Notes under the pieces: model-generated
What the model saw: the letters and a program-made list of their open reading frames with translations, nothing else
What the model was told of the DNA's origin: nothing
The model's database searches: none
Part shown: positions 1-7,574 of the stretch, piece by piece
How the letters are laid out: the number at the start of each line of letters is the position of its first letter
Position numbering within the stretch: position 1 is the stretch's first letter
NCBI GenBank assembly: GCA_026002855.1
Contig: BPGD01000001.1
Span: 1,453,972-1,517,971 of the forward strand
Source: Bryobacteraceae bacterium
Lineage (GTDB): Bacteria; Acidobacteriota; Terriglobia; Bryobacterales; Bryobacteraceae
Direction: 5' to 3'
DNA length: 64,000 nucleotides
Position numbers and translations under genes: made by a program

Positions 1-394
1 GGAGCTGGACACAGAGACCATCCAGGTCTCCATTGCTCACCCGTATCCGGGAACGGAATTTTACGACTACGCCCGCAAAAACGGCCTTATCCAGATCGGC
101 GTCTCGATGACGGACGAGCAGGGGCATCAACTGCCAAACCTCGTGTATCCCGGACTCGACCGCGCCGAGCTGGTCGAGTGGGTGCAGCGTTTCTACGACG
201 AGTATTACTACCGGCCCAGGGCCGCCTTCCGTGTGGTGGCCAAGGCCGTCGTCAATGGCGACCTGAAGCGCCTTTTCAAGGAGGCCCGCGAGTACCTGAG
301 CCTGCGCGCCAAGCGCCGCCGGTTCGTGGCCGAACAGAAAAAGCGCCCGGCGGAAGAGCCGGTGCGCGAGGCCGTCACCGCCAGCGGGGACTGA
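1..394 (+). CDS. hpnJ: HpnJ, hopanoid radical SAM enzyme (C-terminal part)
   Basis: The 5' end lies outside the window; the first whole codon is at base 2 and 130 residues are visible up to the stop at 392-394. The segment HPYPGTEFYDYARKNGLI followed by a basic, helical tail matches the C-terminal region of HpnJ-type B12-binding/radical SAM proteins. The radical SAM cysteines would be upstream and cannot be seen. In characterised hopanoid producers HpnI adds an N-acetylglucosamine to bacteriohopanetetrol, HpnK deacetylates it and HpnJ converts the sugar into the cyclitol ether head group. A gene I recognise as hpnI lies 0.7 kb downstream on the same strand, which supports the assignment. Other B12-binding radical SAM proteins are the main alternative. 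Confidence 0.8.
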   Translation, partial: ELDTETIQVSIAHPYPGTEFYDYARKNGLIQIGVSMTDEQGHQLPNLVYPGLDRAELVEWVQRFYDEYYYRPRAAFRVVAKAVVNGDLKRLFKEAREYLSLRAKRRRFVAEQKKRPAEEPVREAVTASGD

Positions 395-401
395 AGCTGC
401 C

Positions 402-815
402 ATGAAAGCCAGGGCGCTGTGGCACACGGCGGGCGTTGTGCTGCTGAATGCAGCGGGCAATTACGCCTTGACACTCGGCATGAGGCGGGCCCCGGCTGCG
501 GTCGGCCCGGTACTGGCGCTGCTGGAGCCCGCGGCCATTGTCGGCGTTGGCCTGCTGGTGGCGTGGCTGCTATTACGCCTGCGCCTGTTGCAGATGGCGG
601 ACCTGAGTTTCGTGCTGCCGCTTACAGCCATCGGCTATCTGCTGAACGCCGCCATTGGCGCGGTGCTGCTCGGAGAACACGTCACCGCCGCACGGTGGGC
701 CGGCGCGCTGTTCATCACCGGCGGGGCCGCACTTACCTCCTCCACCCCTCACGAGACTGACACGGGAACCGCCGGACAGCAGGAGTCCCCAGGCAGTCAG
801 GGAGGACGTTCCTGA
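402..815 (+). CDS. Small DMT/SMR-like (EamA half-size) membrane protein
   Basis: This 137-residue protein starts 7 bases after hpnJ. It has about four hydrophobic segments (roughly residues 8-28, 35-62, 67-91 and 98-111) and the pattern LGEHVTAARWAGALFITGG near the C terminus, typical of EamA/SMR-type half transporters such as ArnE/ArnF. A polar tail of about 25 residues follows the last membrane segment. The stop codon overlaps the start of a second, similar small protein, so the two probably form a heterodimer. Placement between hpnJ and hpnI suggests a role in moving a lipid-linked sugar or hopanoid across the inner membrane. That substrate is inference only. Confidence 0.6.
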   Translation: MKARALWHTAGVVLLNAAGNYALTLGMRRAPAAVGPVLALLEPAAIVGVGLLVAWLLLRLRLLQMADLSFVLPLTAIGYLLNAAIGAVLLGEHVTAARWAGALFITGGAALTSSTPHETDTGTAGQQESPGSQGGRS

Positions 816-1126
816 TGATGAAGTGGCTGCTGGTGGGCGTCATTGTCGCCTGCACCGTGACTGCTGACCTGATTCAGGCGCATGGCATGCGGAAGGGCGG
901 CGCGCGGTGGAAAGTGCCCGTTTCGATCCTGTTCCTCGCCCTGTCCTTCTTCGCTTTCACGCAACTGCTCCGCGTCGCGGAGCTCTCTTTCGCGGTGCCC
1001 GTCACGGCGGCGAGCCTGGTGCTGGAAACGGCGCTGGCGCGGCCGGTGCTGAAGGAGCGGGTCGGCTGGAAACGCTGGGGGGGCGCGGCGCTGGCGGCGA
1101 TCGGCGTGGCGCTGCTGGCGCTTTGA
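815..1126 (+). CDS. Small DMT/SMR-like membrane protein, partner of the preceding gene
   Basis: This 103-residue protein has about four membrane segments and the ending KERVGWKRWGGAALAAIGVA, characteristic of EamA/SMR proteins. Its ATG at 815 overlaps the TGA of the previous gene (TGATG) and is preceded by a good ribosome binding site, GGAGG at 801-805. Its stop overlaps the TTG start of hpnI. Size and pairing resemble the ArnE/ArnF flippase for undecaprenyl-phosphate-aminoarabinose and paired SMR exporters. The neighbours argue for involvement in hopanoid head-group or glycolipid handling, but no sequence feature fixes the substrate. Confidence 0.6.
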   Translation: MMKWLLVGVIVACTVTADLIQAHGMRKGGARWKVPVSILFLALSFFAFTQLLRVAELSFAVPVTAASLVLETALARPVLKERVGWKRWGGAALAAIGVALLAL

Positions 1127-2268
1127 TCTCCTGGCTCCTTCTGGCGGTTGCCGCAGTTGCGCTCCTGTATCAGTCCGCAGCCTTGACGGCCGCTGCCGGC
1201 CACTGGCTGAAATCCCGGCTCTTTCCCGCTACACCCCCTGCCTCCCTTCCCCCGGTTTCGATTCTCAAGCCCGTCTATGGGCTCGATCCACAACTGCCAG
1301 AGGCGGTGGCCTCCCACCTTGTGCTCGATTATCCGGATTACGAACTGCTGCTGGGATTCCAGCGGCCTGACGATCCGGCCATTCCTGTGCTACAGGAGCT
1401 GCTGGAACGCCACCCCGGCGTGCGCGCCCGCATTGAGGTCGTCGAAACCCGCGCGAAGAACGGCAAAACGGGCGTCATCGACAGATTGAGCCGGCTCGCC
1501 CGCCATGACGTGCTGGTGGTGAATGATGCCGATATCACAGTGCCGCAGGACTATCTGCGGCGCCTGGTGGCCTCGCTCGAACAGCCGGGCGTAGGCGTGG
1601 TGACCTGCCTGTACCGTGCGCGCGCCGGCTCGCTGGCGGGCTGTCTTGAGGCGGTCGGCATCGCCACCGATTTCATGCCTTCGGCCCTTGTCGCTCCGCT
1701 CGTCGGTGTGCGCGAGTTCGGCTTCGGCTCGACGCTCTGCTTCCGCCGCGCGGATCTGGAAGCGATCGGCGGTTTTCGGGCTTTTGACGACTACATCGCC
1801 GACGATTATCAACTGGCTTCGCGCATCGTGGCCCTGGGACGGCGCGCTGTTTTCGCCGACATTCCCGTGCTGACCTACCTGGCCGATCCGGGGTGGCTCG
1901 CCGTATGGCGGCATCAGTTGCGGTGGGCGCGAACCATCCGCTTCTCCCGGCCCGGGGGGTTTGCCGGCATGCCGGTGACGCATGCCGGGCTGTGGGCGGT
2001 GCTGAATCTCGCCGCGGGCAACGTCGGCGCGGCAGCGGCGTTATGGCTGGCGCGCTCAGTAATGGGCGCTTTCGCCGGTTTTGCGGTGCTTGGCCACTGG
2101 CCCGCCCTGGCCGCCGCGCCGCTGATCCCCCTGTGGGATCTGTTCGCTTTCGCCATCTGGGCGGCCGCCTGGTGCGGCAACACGGCCTGGTGGCGCGGCC
2201 ACAGGATTCGCATCGGCGCAAAGGGGAAAATCATCGAAAAGCGGGAACCGGAAGCGCCCGGCGCCTGA
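1123..2268 (+). CDS. hpnI: HpnI, hopanoid glycosyltransferase (ceramide glucosyltransferase-like, GT21)
   Basis: The frame is open much further upstream, but the sensible start is TTG at 1123, which overlaps the stop of the preceding gene (TTGA) and begins MISWLLLAVAAVALLY, an N-terminal membrane anchor. The 381-residue protein shows GT21 features: SILKPVYGLDP near residue 45, the metal-binding NDADI at about 134-138, and the HQLRW signature (QxxRW type) near 264-268, followed by C-terminal hydrophobic segments. HpnI transfers N-acetylglucosamine to bacteriohopanetetrol before HpnK and HpnJ act. No hpnK is visible in the window; it may lie upstream. A ceramide-type glucosyltransferase with another acceptor is the alternative. 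Confidence 0.78.
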   Translation: MISWLLLAVAAVALLYQSAALTAAAGHWLKSRLFPATPPASLPPVSILKPVYGLDPQLPEAVASHLVLDYPDYELLLGFQRPDDPAIPVLQELLERHPGVRARIEVVETRAKNGKTGVIDRLSRLARHDVLVVNDADITVPQDYLRRLVASLEQPGVGVVTCLYRARAGSLAGCLEAVGIATDFMPSALVAPLVGVREFGFGSTLCFRRADLEAIGGFRAFDDYIADDYQLASRIVALGRRAVFADIPVLTYLADPGWLAVWRHQLRWARTIRFSRPGGFAGMPVTHAGLWAVLNLAAGNVGAAAALWLARSVMGAFAGFAVLGHWPALAAAPLIPLWDLFAFAIWAAAWCGNTAWWRGHRIRIGAKGKIIEKREPEAPGA

Positions 2269-2315
2269 TTCCTGCGGGGCCTGAATCCGGTTGGCCCGAG
2301 AGGCCAGGCAGGAAT
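2268..2315 (+). terminator. Hairpin after hpnI, possible terminator
   Basis: An eight-base perfect stem (ATTCCTGC at 2268-2275 with GCAGGAAT at 2308-2315) encloses a second GGGCC/GGCCC pairing. It begins at the last base of the hpnI stop codon and is followed only by TTTGCC, so the U tract is weak. Its position between convergent hpnI and mutL suits a terminator. Confidence 0.4.
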
Positions 2316-2484
2316 TTGCCGAAAATGATCCCGCGCAAGAAGCAGTTTCCCGGAACATTCTTTTGTTATTTTCCAGAAAATCAGCGAAAAAATGAACGAT
2401 CATTAGCGGGGGCGCGCTCCATGAAAATCCGTCGAAGCGGGGACCGCGAAGATCCTGCCTCCGGTCCGCTCCCCGCGGCCGAGG
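2316..2484. other. Intergenic region with an AT-rich island
   Basis: This short gap separates convergent hpnI and mutL. Bases 2335-2400 are strikingly AT-rich for this genome and hold two small dyads: ATTTTC-CA-GAAAAT and AATGA-ACGA-TCATT. I see no gene here; the dyads may assist termination from either side. Confidence 0.4.
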
Positions 2485-4455
2485 TCAGATCCGGTGGAAG
2501 CTGCGCAGAATGTCGCGATTGGAATAACGAAGCGCCACCGGGCGGCCGTGAGGACAGCTCATCGGATAGCGGGTGCGGGCCAGTTCGCGCACGAGCCATT
2601 CCATCTTTTCCGGCTCGAGCCGGGTGTTGATCTTGATGGCCGCGCGGCAGGCGAGCGAGGCCGCCAGGGCGGCGCGGAAGTCTTCCACCGTCGCACGCCG
2701 CATCTCGGCCTCAGCAATCTCAAGAATCTCGAAGACGACCTGCTCGACGCTCTGCGGCGGCAGATCCGCGGGAGCGGCCTTTACGGCGATGGTGCGGTGG
2801 CCAAAGGGCTCAGTCTCGAAGCCGGCGCGCGCCAGTTCACCAGCGATGCGCTGATAATCAGCCTCCTGCGCCGGCGTCAGCGTCAGGATCAACGGCAGCA
2901 GCAGCCGCTGCTGCTCGCTGCGGCCGCGCGTTAGCCGGTCGAGGAACTTCTCAAACAGGATGCGCTCGTGCGCCACGTGCTGGTCAATGATCCACAGCCC
3001 GTCCGGTCCGGCGGCGATGATGAAGCTGTCGTGAAGCTGGCCGAGGATCCGCACGTTTTCGAGCGCCGCCATCGAAGAGGGCGGATCGAGCACGAGCCCC
3101 TGCGGAAGGGCGGCGTGCGTGTCCGGCACCCTCAGCCGACTGCGCTCTTCCGCCGGGAGTTCGCGCGCGGGTTCAGCATAAGGCGAAGCGACGGGCTGAG
3201 ACCCGCTCTGGATGTCCCGGGTGGATGAAGTTTCCGCAGGGGCCGTCTGTGCCAGAGGTTGCAGATCCAGCCGCGGCTGTGGAGCGGGCGGCGCCGACAG
3301 GGACAGCTCCGGGAGAACGGAGCGGGGCGTCTCCGGCTGGATGCCAGTGAGGCGGAAATCCTCAAGCGCCTGTGTGAATTCGGAATAGGGCAGCCGCGCC
3401 GCCGGCTGGGAACCCTCGGGCGCCGGGAGCGTCGGCAGCGGTGCGGCAGGCGCAGGCCGCGACTCGACCAGCGCCTCGCGGAGCGCGTCGCGGACGAAAT
3501 CGTGCACCCAGCTCGCGGCGCGGAATCGCACCTCGGTCTTCGAGGGGTGGACGTTGACGTCCACCTCGCCGGGATCGCAGTCGAGAAACAGTAGTGCGAA
3601 GGGGAACGCCGAGGGCGGCATCAGGTTCGCGTAAGCGGCCGAGATGGCGTGCAGCAGGAGGCGGTCGCGGATCAGGCGGCGGTTGACGAAGAGGAAGATC
3701 GAGTTGCGGTTCGTCTTCTGCACCTGGGGCCGGGAGATGAAGCCGGAAAGCTGGAAGCGGCCTTCGGCGGCCTCGCGCGGCTCCAGCTCGATCAGTTCTT
3801 CGAGCGTCTCCGCGCCGAAGACCTGGAAGACGCGCTCGGCGGCGGTGGACACTGGTGCGGCCGCCAGCAGTTGCCTTCCATCGTGGACCAGTTCGAAACT
3901 CCGCGCCGGGTGCGCCAGCGAATAATGCGTGACGAGCGAGGCGATGTGGGCCAGCTCGGTCTGCTCGGTGCGCAGGAACTTTCGCCGCGCCGGGACGTTG
4001 AAGAACAGGTCGCGAACGGTGATCGTGGTTCCGGCCGGGCGCACGCAGTCGCTCACGGACAGAATGCGCCCGCCGGCCACCTCAACGCGCGCGCCGCAGG
4101 GCTCTTCGGCGGCGCGCGTTTCGATCACCATCCGCGAGACGCTGGCGATCGAAGGCAGCGCTTCGCCGCGGAATCCGAGCGTTGCAATGCATTCCAGCTC
4201 TTCGACGCGCGAAATTTTCGAGGTCGCGTGACGTTCCAGCGCGAGCAGCGCGTCGTCGCGCAGCATGCCGCAGCCGTTGTCGGCGACGCGGATCAGCCGG
4301 CGGCCGCCACCTTCGGCCTCGACGCGGATGTCGTCGGCCCCCGCGTCGAGCGAGTTTTCCAGCAGCTCCTTGACGACAGACGCCGGCCGCTCGACGACTT
4401 CGCCGGCGGCGATCTTGTTGGCGACCTGGTCAGGGAGGACGTGGATTCGGCCCAT
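2485..4455 (-). CDS. mutL: DNA mismatch repair protein MutL
   Basis: This 656-residue protein begins MGRIHVLPDQVANKIAAGE and carries the GHKL ATPase motifs: ELLENSLDAG near residue 30, DNGCGM at 59-64 and GFRGEAL near 95. The C-terminal domain has DQHVAHERILFE near 490, a version of the endonuclease motif DQHA(x)2E(x)4E with Val for Ala, plus ACR and CPHGRP segments near the end. It is therefore the nicking type of MutL found in bacteria without MutH. MutL links MutS mismatch recognition to strand incision. A proline-rich linker lies between the domains. No Shine-Dalgarno is seen: the ATG sits only 4 bases from the T tract of the upstream operon's terminator. Confidence 0.97.
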   Translation of the reverse strand: MGRIHVLPDQVANKIAAGEVVERPASVVKELLENSLDAGADDIRVEAEGGGRRLIRVADNGCGMLRDDALLALERHATSKISRVEELECIATLGFRGEALPSIASVSRMVIETRAAEEPCGARVEVAGGRILSVSDCVRPAGTTITVRDLFFNVPARRKFLRTEQTELAHIASLVTHYSLAHPARSFELVHDGRQLLAAAPVSTAAERVFQVFGAETLEELIELEPREAAEGRFQLSGFISRPQVQKTNRNSIFLFVNRRLIRDRLLLHAISAAYANLMPPSAFPFALLFLDCDPGEVDVNVHPSKTEVRFRAASWVHDFVRDALREALVESRPAPAAPLPTLPAPEGSQPAARLPYSEFTQALEDFRLTGIQPETPRSVLPELSLSAPPAPQPRLDLQPLAQTAPAETSSTRDIQSGSQPVASPYAEPARELPAEERSRLRVPDTHAALPQGLVLDPPSSMAALENVRILGQLHDSFIIAAGPDGLWIIDQHVAHERILFEKFLDRLTRGRSEQQRLLLPLILTLTPAQEADYQRIAGELARAGFETEPFGHRTIAVKAAPADLPPQSVEQVVFEILEIAEAEMRRATVEDFRAALAASLACRAAIKINTRLEPEKMEWLVRELARTRYPMSCPHGRPVALRYSNRDILRSFHRI

Positions 4456-4459
4456 GCAG

Positions 4460-4492
4460 AAAAAGGCGGACCCGCGCGCCGGGCCCGCCTTT
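4460..4492 (-). terminator. Rho-independent terminator of the adaptor/permease/TolC operon
   Basis: Bases 4462-4474 pair with 4480-4492 over 13 positions with one mismatch, around a five-base loop. Read on the minus strand the stem is followed by TTTTT (complement of 4460-4464). It lies 25 bases after the tolC-like stop and immediately before the mutL start, so mutL transcription begins within or after it, or depends on read-through. Confidence 0.85.
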
Positions 4493-4516
4493 CCATCTTA
4501 GGAGGTCGAGGAGGGA

Positions 4517-6286
4517 TCAGTCGATGACGATGCCGCGTTCATCGAACAGCGTGCCGAGCCGCTGCTGGAGGATGAGCAGGTTGCGGCGGTAGTTGACGAG
4601 CTGGTTGACCAGGTTCGACTCCGCCGTCGCTAGGTCGTTCTGCGAGGCGAGCAGGAAGAAGATGTTGATGACGCCGAGATCGTAGCGTTTCTGGTCGGCC
4701 TCGACGCGCTTGCGCGCGTAGTCGACGGCGATCTGCGCCAGGCGCACGCCTTCGCGGCTGCTTTCCACGTTGGTGATCGCGTTCAGCACGTCCTGCCGGA
4801 TCTGCTGTTCGAGCGAGCGTTCGCGAAGCGCCGCCAGGCGCTTGTTGACGACGGCATCGGCCAGGTTGGCCGCGCCGGCGCGGTCGCGAAGCGGAAGCTG
4901 GAGCTGGAGGCCGAGCGAATACGTGTTGTAGTTGAACCCGAACATCATGCTCCAGGCGTCCCAGGCGTTGCCGGGCACGAACACCGGAGTGCCGGAGGCG
5001 CGCGAATAGCCGGGGCCGCCGCGGCCGTAGGTCTGGTAAGAGCCGGTGAGGTTGAACACGGGCTTGATGGAATTCAACGCGTTCTTGATCTGGAGATCGT
5101 TGATGTCGAGCGCGATCTTCTGGGCCTTGTAGTCCGGCCGGTTTTCCAGGGCGATCTGGACCAGCTTTTCGCGGTCGTAGACGATCGGCTCGGGCATTTT
5201 GGTGACGTCCTCGGTGAGCTCGATCGGCAGGTCACGCACATCGGGGTCGAGGTCGGCGCCGATCTGGCGCCGGAGGGCGTCTTCGAAGGCGCGGAGCTGA
5301 TATTCGGTGCGGGTGACGTTGATGCGCGCCGTGGCCGCGTTCTGTTCGGGCTGGAAGCGTTCGAGCTCGCTTGTCGCCCCCAGCTCGATCTCGCGGTTGG
5401 TGCGCTCGAGCGCCGCCTCGGCCAGCTTCAGCGCGTCGCGGTTCACCTTGAGGTTCTCGCGCGCGCTGATGACGTCCCAGTAGGCCTGCTCGGCGGTGAC
5501 GAGCAGGCGCATGATGGAGTCGCGCACGTTGTAGTCCTGCTGCCGCTTGGTGGCGCGGGCGATGGTGATGCCGATCTTCGTGATATACGGCCCGCGGCCG
5601 CGCCAAAGGGGCTGTGTGAAGCCCATCTGCCAGGTGGTTGTGTAGGCGGGGTTGAACAGCGCGAACTGGTCGTTGGTGGAAAGTTTGGACCAGTTGAGCT
5701 GGGTGAATATCGAGGTGGAAGTCGGCAGAAGCTGCTGGAAACGGGTATTCAGCGGCTGATTGAGCTGACTGACCACCTGGGCGCCCTGAAGCTGGTTGAT
5801 GGCGGGTTGGCTGGAACGGGTAGCGTTGAAGTTGGATGTGATGGTCGGATCAAAAATCGAAAATGCCCGCTGGATGGCGTTCTTGGGCACCTCGATGGAA
5901 AGCCGCTGGATGGCGATGTCCGTGTTGTTGGCAAGCACCAGATCCAGATAATTCTTGAGCGACAGCACCAGCTTGCCGTTGACCACGTAATCCTTGAGCC
6001 GCACCGGCGGTTGGATGGTGACGCGCGTATCACCGGGTGAGAAAATGCGCCTCATCCAGGCGCCGGAGCCGACCCAGGGAGCGGAGGCGTCCTGCACAAC
6101 AAAGTTCATCCGCGTCTCCGCGCCCGCACCCACCGGCGACTGGGCAGTGGTGGAGGGAACCGGCTGCGCGGGCGCTGGCGTTCCCGGTTGCACGGGCGCC
6201 GGCTGCGTCGGCGCCGCAGGAGTCACGGGAGCCTGCTGCGCAGGCACAACAAGGGTCGATACAAGAAAGACAACAAGACTGCGCAT
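4517..6286 (-). CDS. TolC-family outer membrane efflux protein
   Basis: The start chosen, ATG at 6286, gives a signal peptide (MRSLVVFLVSTLVVPAQ) followed by a Pro/Ala-rich stretch of about 40 residues; the frame is open upstream but overlaps the permease gene. The 589-residue protein has the duplicated helical organisation of TolC, with YLDLVLANNTDIAIQRL near the start of the first repeat, ENLKVNRDALKLAEAALE and a matching second half, VRLAQIAVDYARKRVEADQ. It would form the outer membrane exit duct for the export machinery encoded upstream in the operon. It is the last gene of the operon and precedes a strong terminator. It is longer than Escherichia coli TolC, mainly because of the N-terminal linker. 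Confidence 0.88.
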   Translation of the reverse strand: MRSLVVFLVSTLVVPAQQAPVTPAAPTQPAPVQPGTPAPAQPVPSTTAQSPVGAGAETRMNFVVQDASAPWVGSGAWMRRIFSPGDTRVTIQPPVRLKDYVVNGKLVLSLKNYLDLVLANNTDIAIQRLSIEVPKNAIQRAFSIFDPTITSNFNATRSSQPAINQLQGAQVVSQLNQPLNTRFQQLLPTSTSIFTQLNWSKLSTNDQFALFNPAYTTTWQMGFTQPLWRGRGPYITKIGITIARATKRQQDYNVRDSIMRLLVTAEQAYWDVISARENLKVNRDALKLAEAALERTNREIELGATSELERFQPEQNAATARINVTRTEYQLRAFEDALRRQIGADLDPDVRDLPIELTEDVTKMPEPIVYDREKLVQIALENRPDYKAQKIALDINDLQIKNALNSIKPVFNLTGSYQTYGRGGPGYSRASGTPVFVPGNAWDAWSMMFGFNYNTYSLGLQLQLPLRDRAGAANLADAVVNKRLAALRERSLEQQIRQDVLNAITNVESSREGVRLAQIAVDYARKRVEADQKRYDLGVINIFFLLASQNDLATAESNLVNQLVNYRRNLLILQQRLGTLFDERGIVID

Positions 6287-6311
6287 GGGTTTCGCCTGAT
6301 GAATCGGGTGA

Positions 6312-7571
6312 CTACTCATAACGGATGGCTTCGATCGGATCGAGTTTGGCGGCCTGCACAGCGGGATAGATGCCAAACAGCAATCCAATGCCGACGCTGA
6401 CGCCAAAAGCCACGGCGATGGAGGTGAACGTCACCACCGTGGACCAGCCGGCGGCGGCGGCAATGATCTGAGCCAGGCTGACTCCGAAGAGGATGCCGAT
6501 GAAACCTCCGATCATGGAGATCATCACGGCTTCAGTAAGGAACTGGCGGACGATGTCGGCCTGACGGGCGCCAATGGCGCGGCGGATGCCGATCTCCCGC
6601 GTGCGCTCGAGCACCGTGGCCAGCATGATGTTCATGATGCCGATGCCGCCCACCAGCAGGCTGATGCCGGCAATGCAGATCATGACGACCTTGAAAATGT
6701 CGCTGGTGCGCTTTTTCTGCTCGAGCAGGCCGGCCGGGACGGTGACGCTGTAATCGCCCGCGTCCTTGTGGGTGGCGGCGAGGATGGCGTTGATGACCGC
6801 GGCGGTCTCGATCGAATCCACGCCGGGCTTCACGCGCAGATAGATGCCGTCAATCTCGTCCTTGAGGAAGCTGTTCTGGTCCTCGAAGCGAAACATCACG
6901 GTGCGCAGCGGGCTGACCACCAGATTGTTGCGCGAGAGGATCTCGACGCCCTCCACATCCGTGTCGCCGCCGGCCTGCTGCGCCATCACGCCGATCACCT
7001 GGAGCCAGACGTCGTTGATCTTGATGTATTTGCCCACGGCCGGCTCGTAACCGAGCAGGTTTACCTTGGCCGTTTCCCCAAGTACGCACACGGGCGCGGC
7101 GGTGGCGTTTTCCTCTTCGGTGAAAAAGCGCCCCTCAACGAGCCGGACGCTCTGGATGTCCATGTAGGAGGGCTCGACGCCGATCAGCATGGGCAGCTCG
7201 GCGTTTGTCTTTGGCAGGACCTTGGTGGGCTTGAAGCGTTTGCGGGGCGTGGCCTTGTCGATGCCCTGCGTGTTTTCGAGGATCGCGCGGTAGTCGCGGA
7301 AGGTCATGCCGGGGCTGATGGCGCGGCGCGCCTGAAGCTCGGTCCGGTCCGTGGCCTCCTTGGCCTCGATAATGATGTTGTTGACGCCGAGCAGGTCGAT
7401 ATAGGAGAGCATCTCCTTTTCGACGCCTGCCGTGATGGCCAGCATCGCCACCACCGCCCCGACGCCGAAGATCATGCCGAGCATCGTCAGCAGCGTGCGG
7501 AGCTTGTGCACGAGGAGGCTGGAAAGCCCCATGTAGATTTCAGGAAGGTAGGCTTCGAGCAGCGCAACCAT
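6312..7571 (-). CDS. MacB/FtsX-type ABC transporter permease without ATPase domain
   Basis: This 419-residue protein has the MacB_PCD/FtsX layout: a first membrane segment after LLVHKLRTLLTMLGMIFGVG (residues 16-35), a large periplasmic domain to about residue 285, then three C-terminal membrane segments. The motif ATVLERTREIGIRRAIGARQ is diagnostic. Unlike MacB it has no N-terminal nucleotide-binding domain, and none is encoded nearby. Its start lies 3 bases after the stop of the upstream adaptor, implying coupled translation. MacB-type permeases act mechanotransmission-style with a periplasmic adaptor and TolC. The partner ATPase must be encoded elsewhere, if it exists. Confidence 0.9.
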   Translation of the reverse strand: MVALLEAYLPEIYMGLSSLLVHKLRTLLTMLGMIFGVGAVVAMLAITAGVEKEMLSYIDLLGVNNIIIEAKEATDRTELQARRAISPGMTFRDYRAILENTQGIDKATPRKRFKPTKVLPKTNAELPMLIGVEPSYMDIQSVRLVEGRFFTEEENATAAPVCVLGETAKVNLLGYEPAVGKYIKINDVWLQVIGVMAQQAGGDTDVEGVEILSRNNLVVSPLRTVMFRFEDQNSFLKDEIDGIYLRVKPGVDSIETAAVINAILAATHKDAGDYSVTVPAGLLEQKKRTSDIFKVVMICIAGISLLVGGIGIMNIMLATVLERTREIGIRRAIGARQADIVRQFLTEAVMISMIGGFIGILFGVSLAQIIAAAAGWSTVVTFTSIAVAFGVSVGIGLLFGIYPAVQAAKLDPIEAIRYE

Positions 7572-7574
7572 GGC

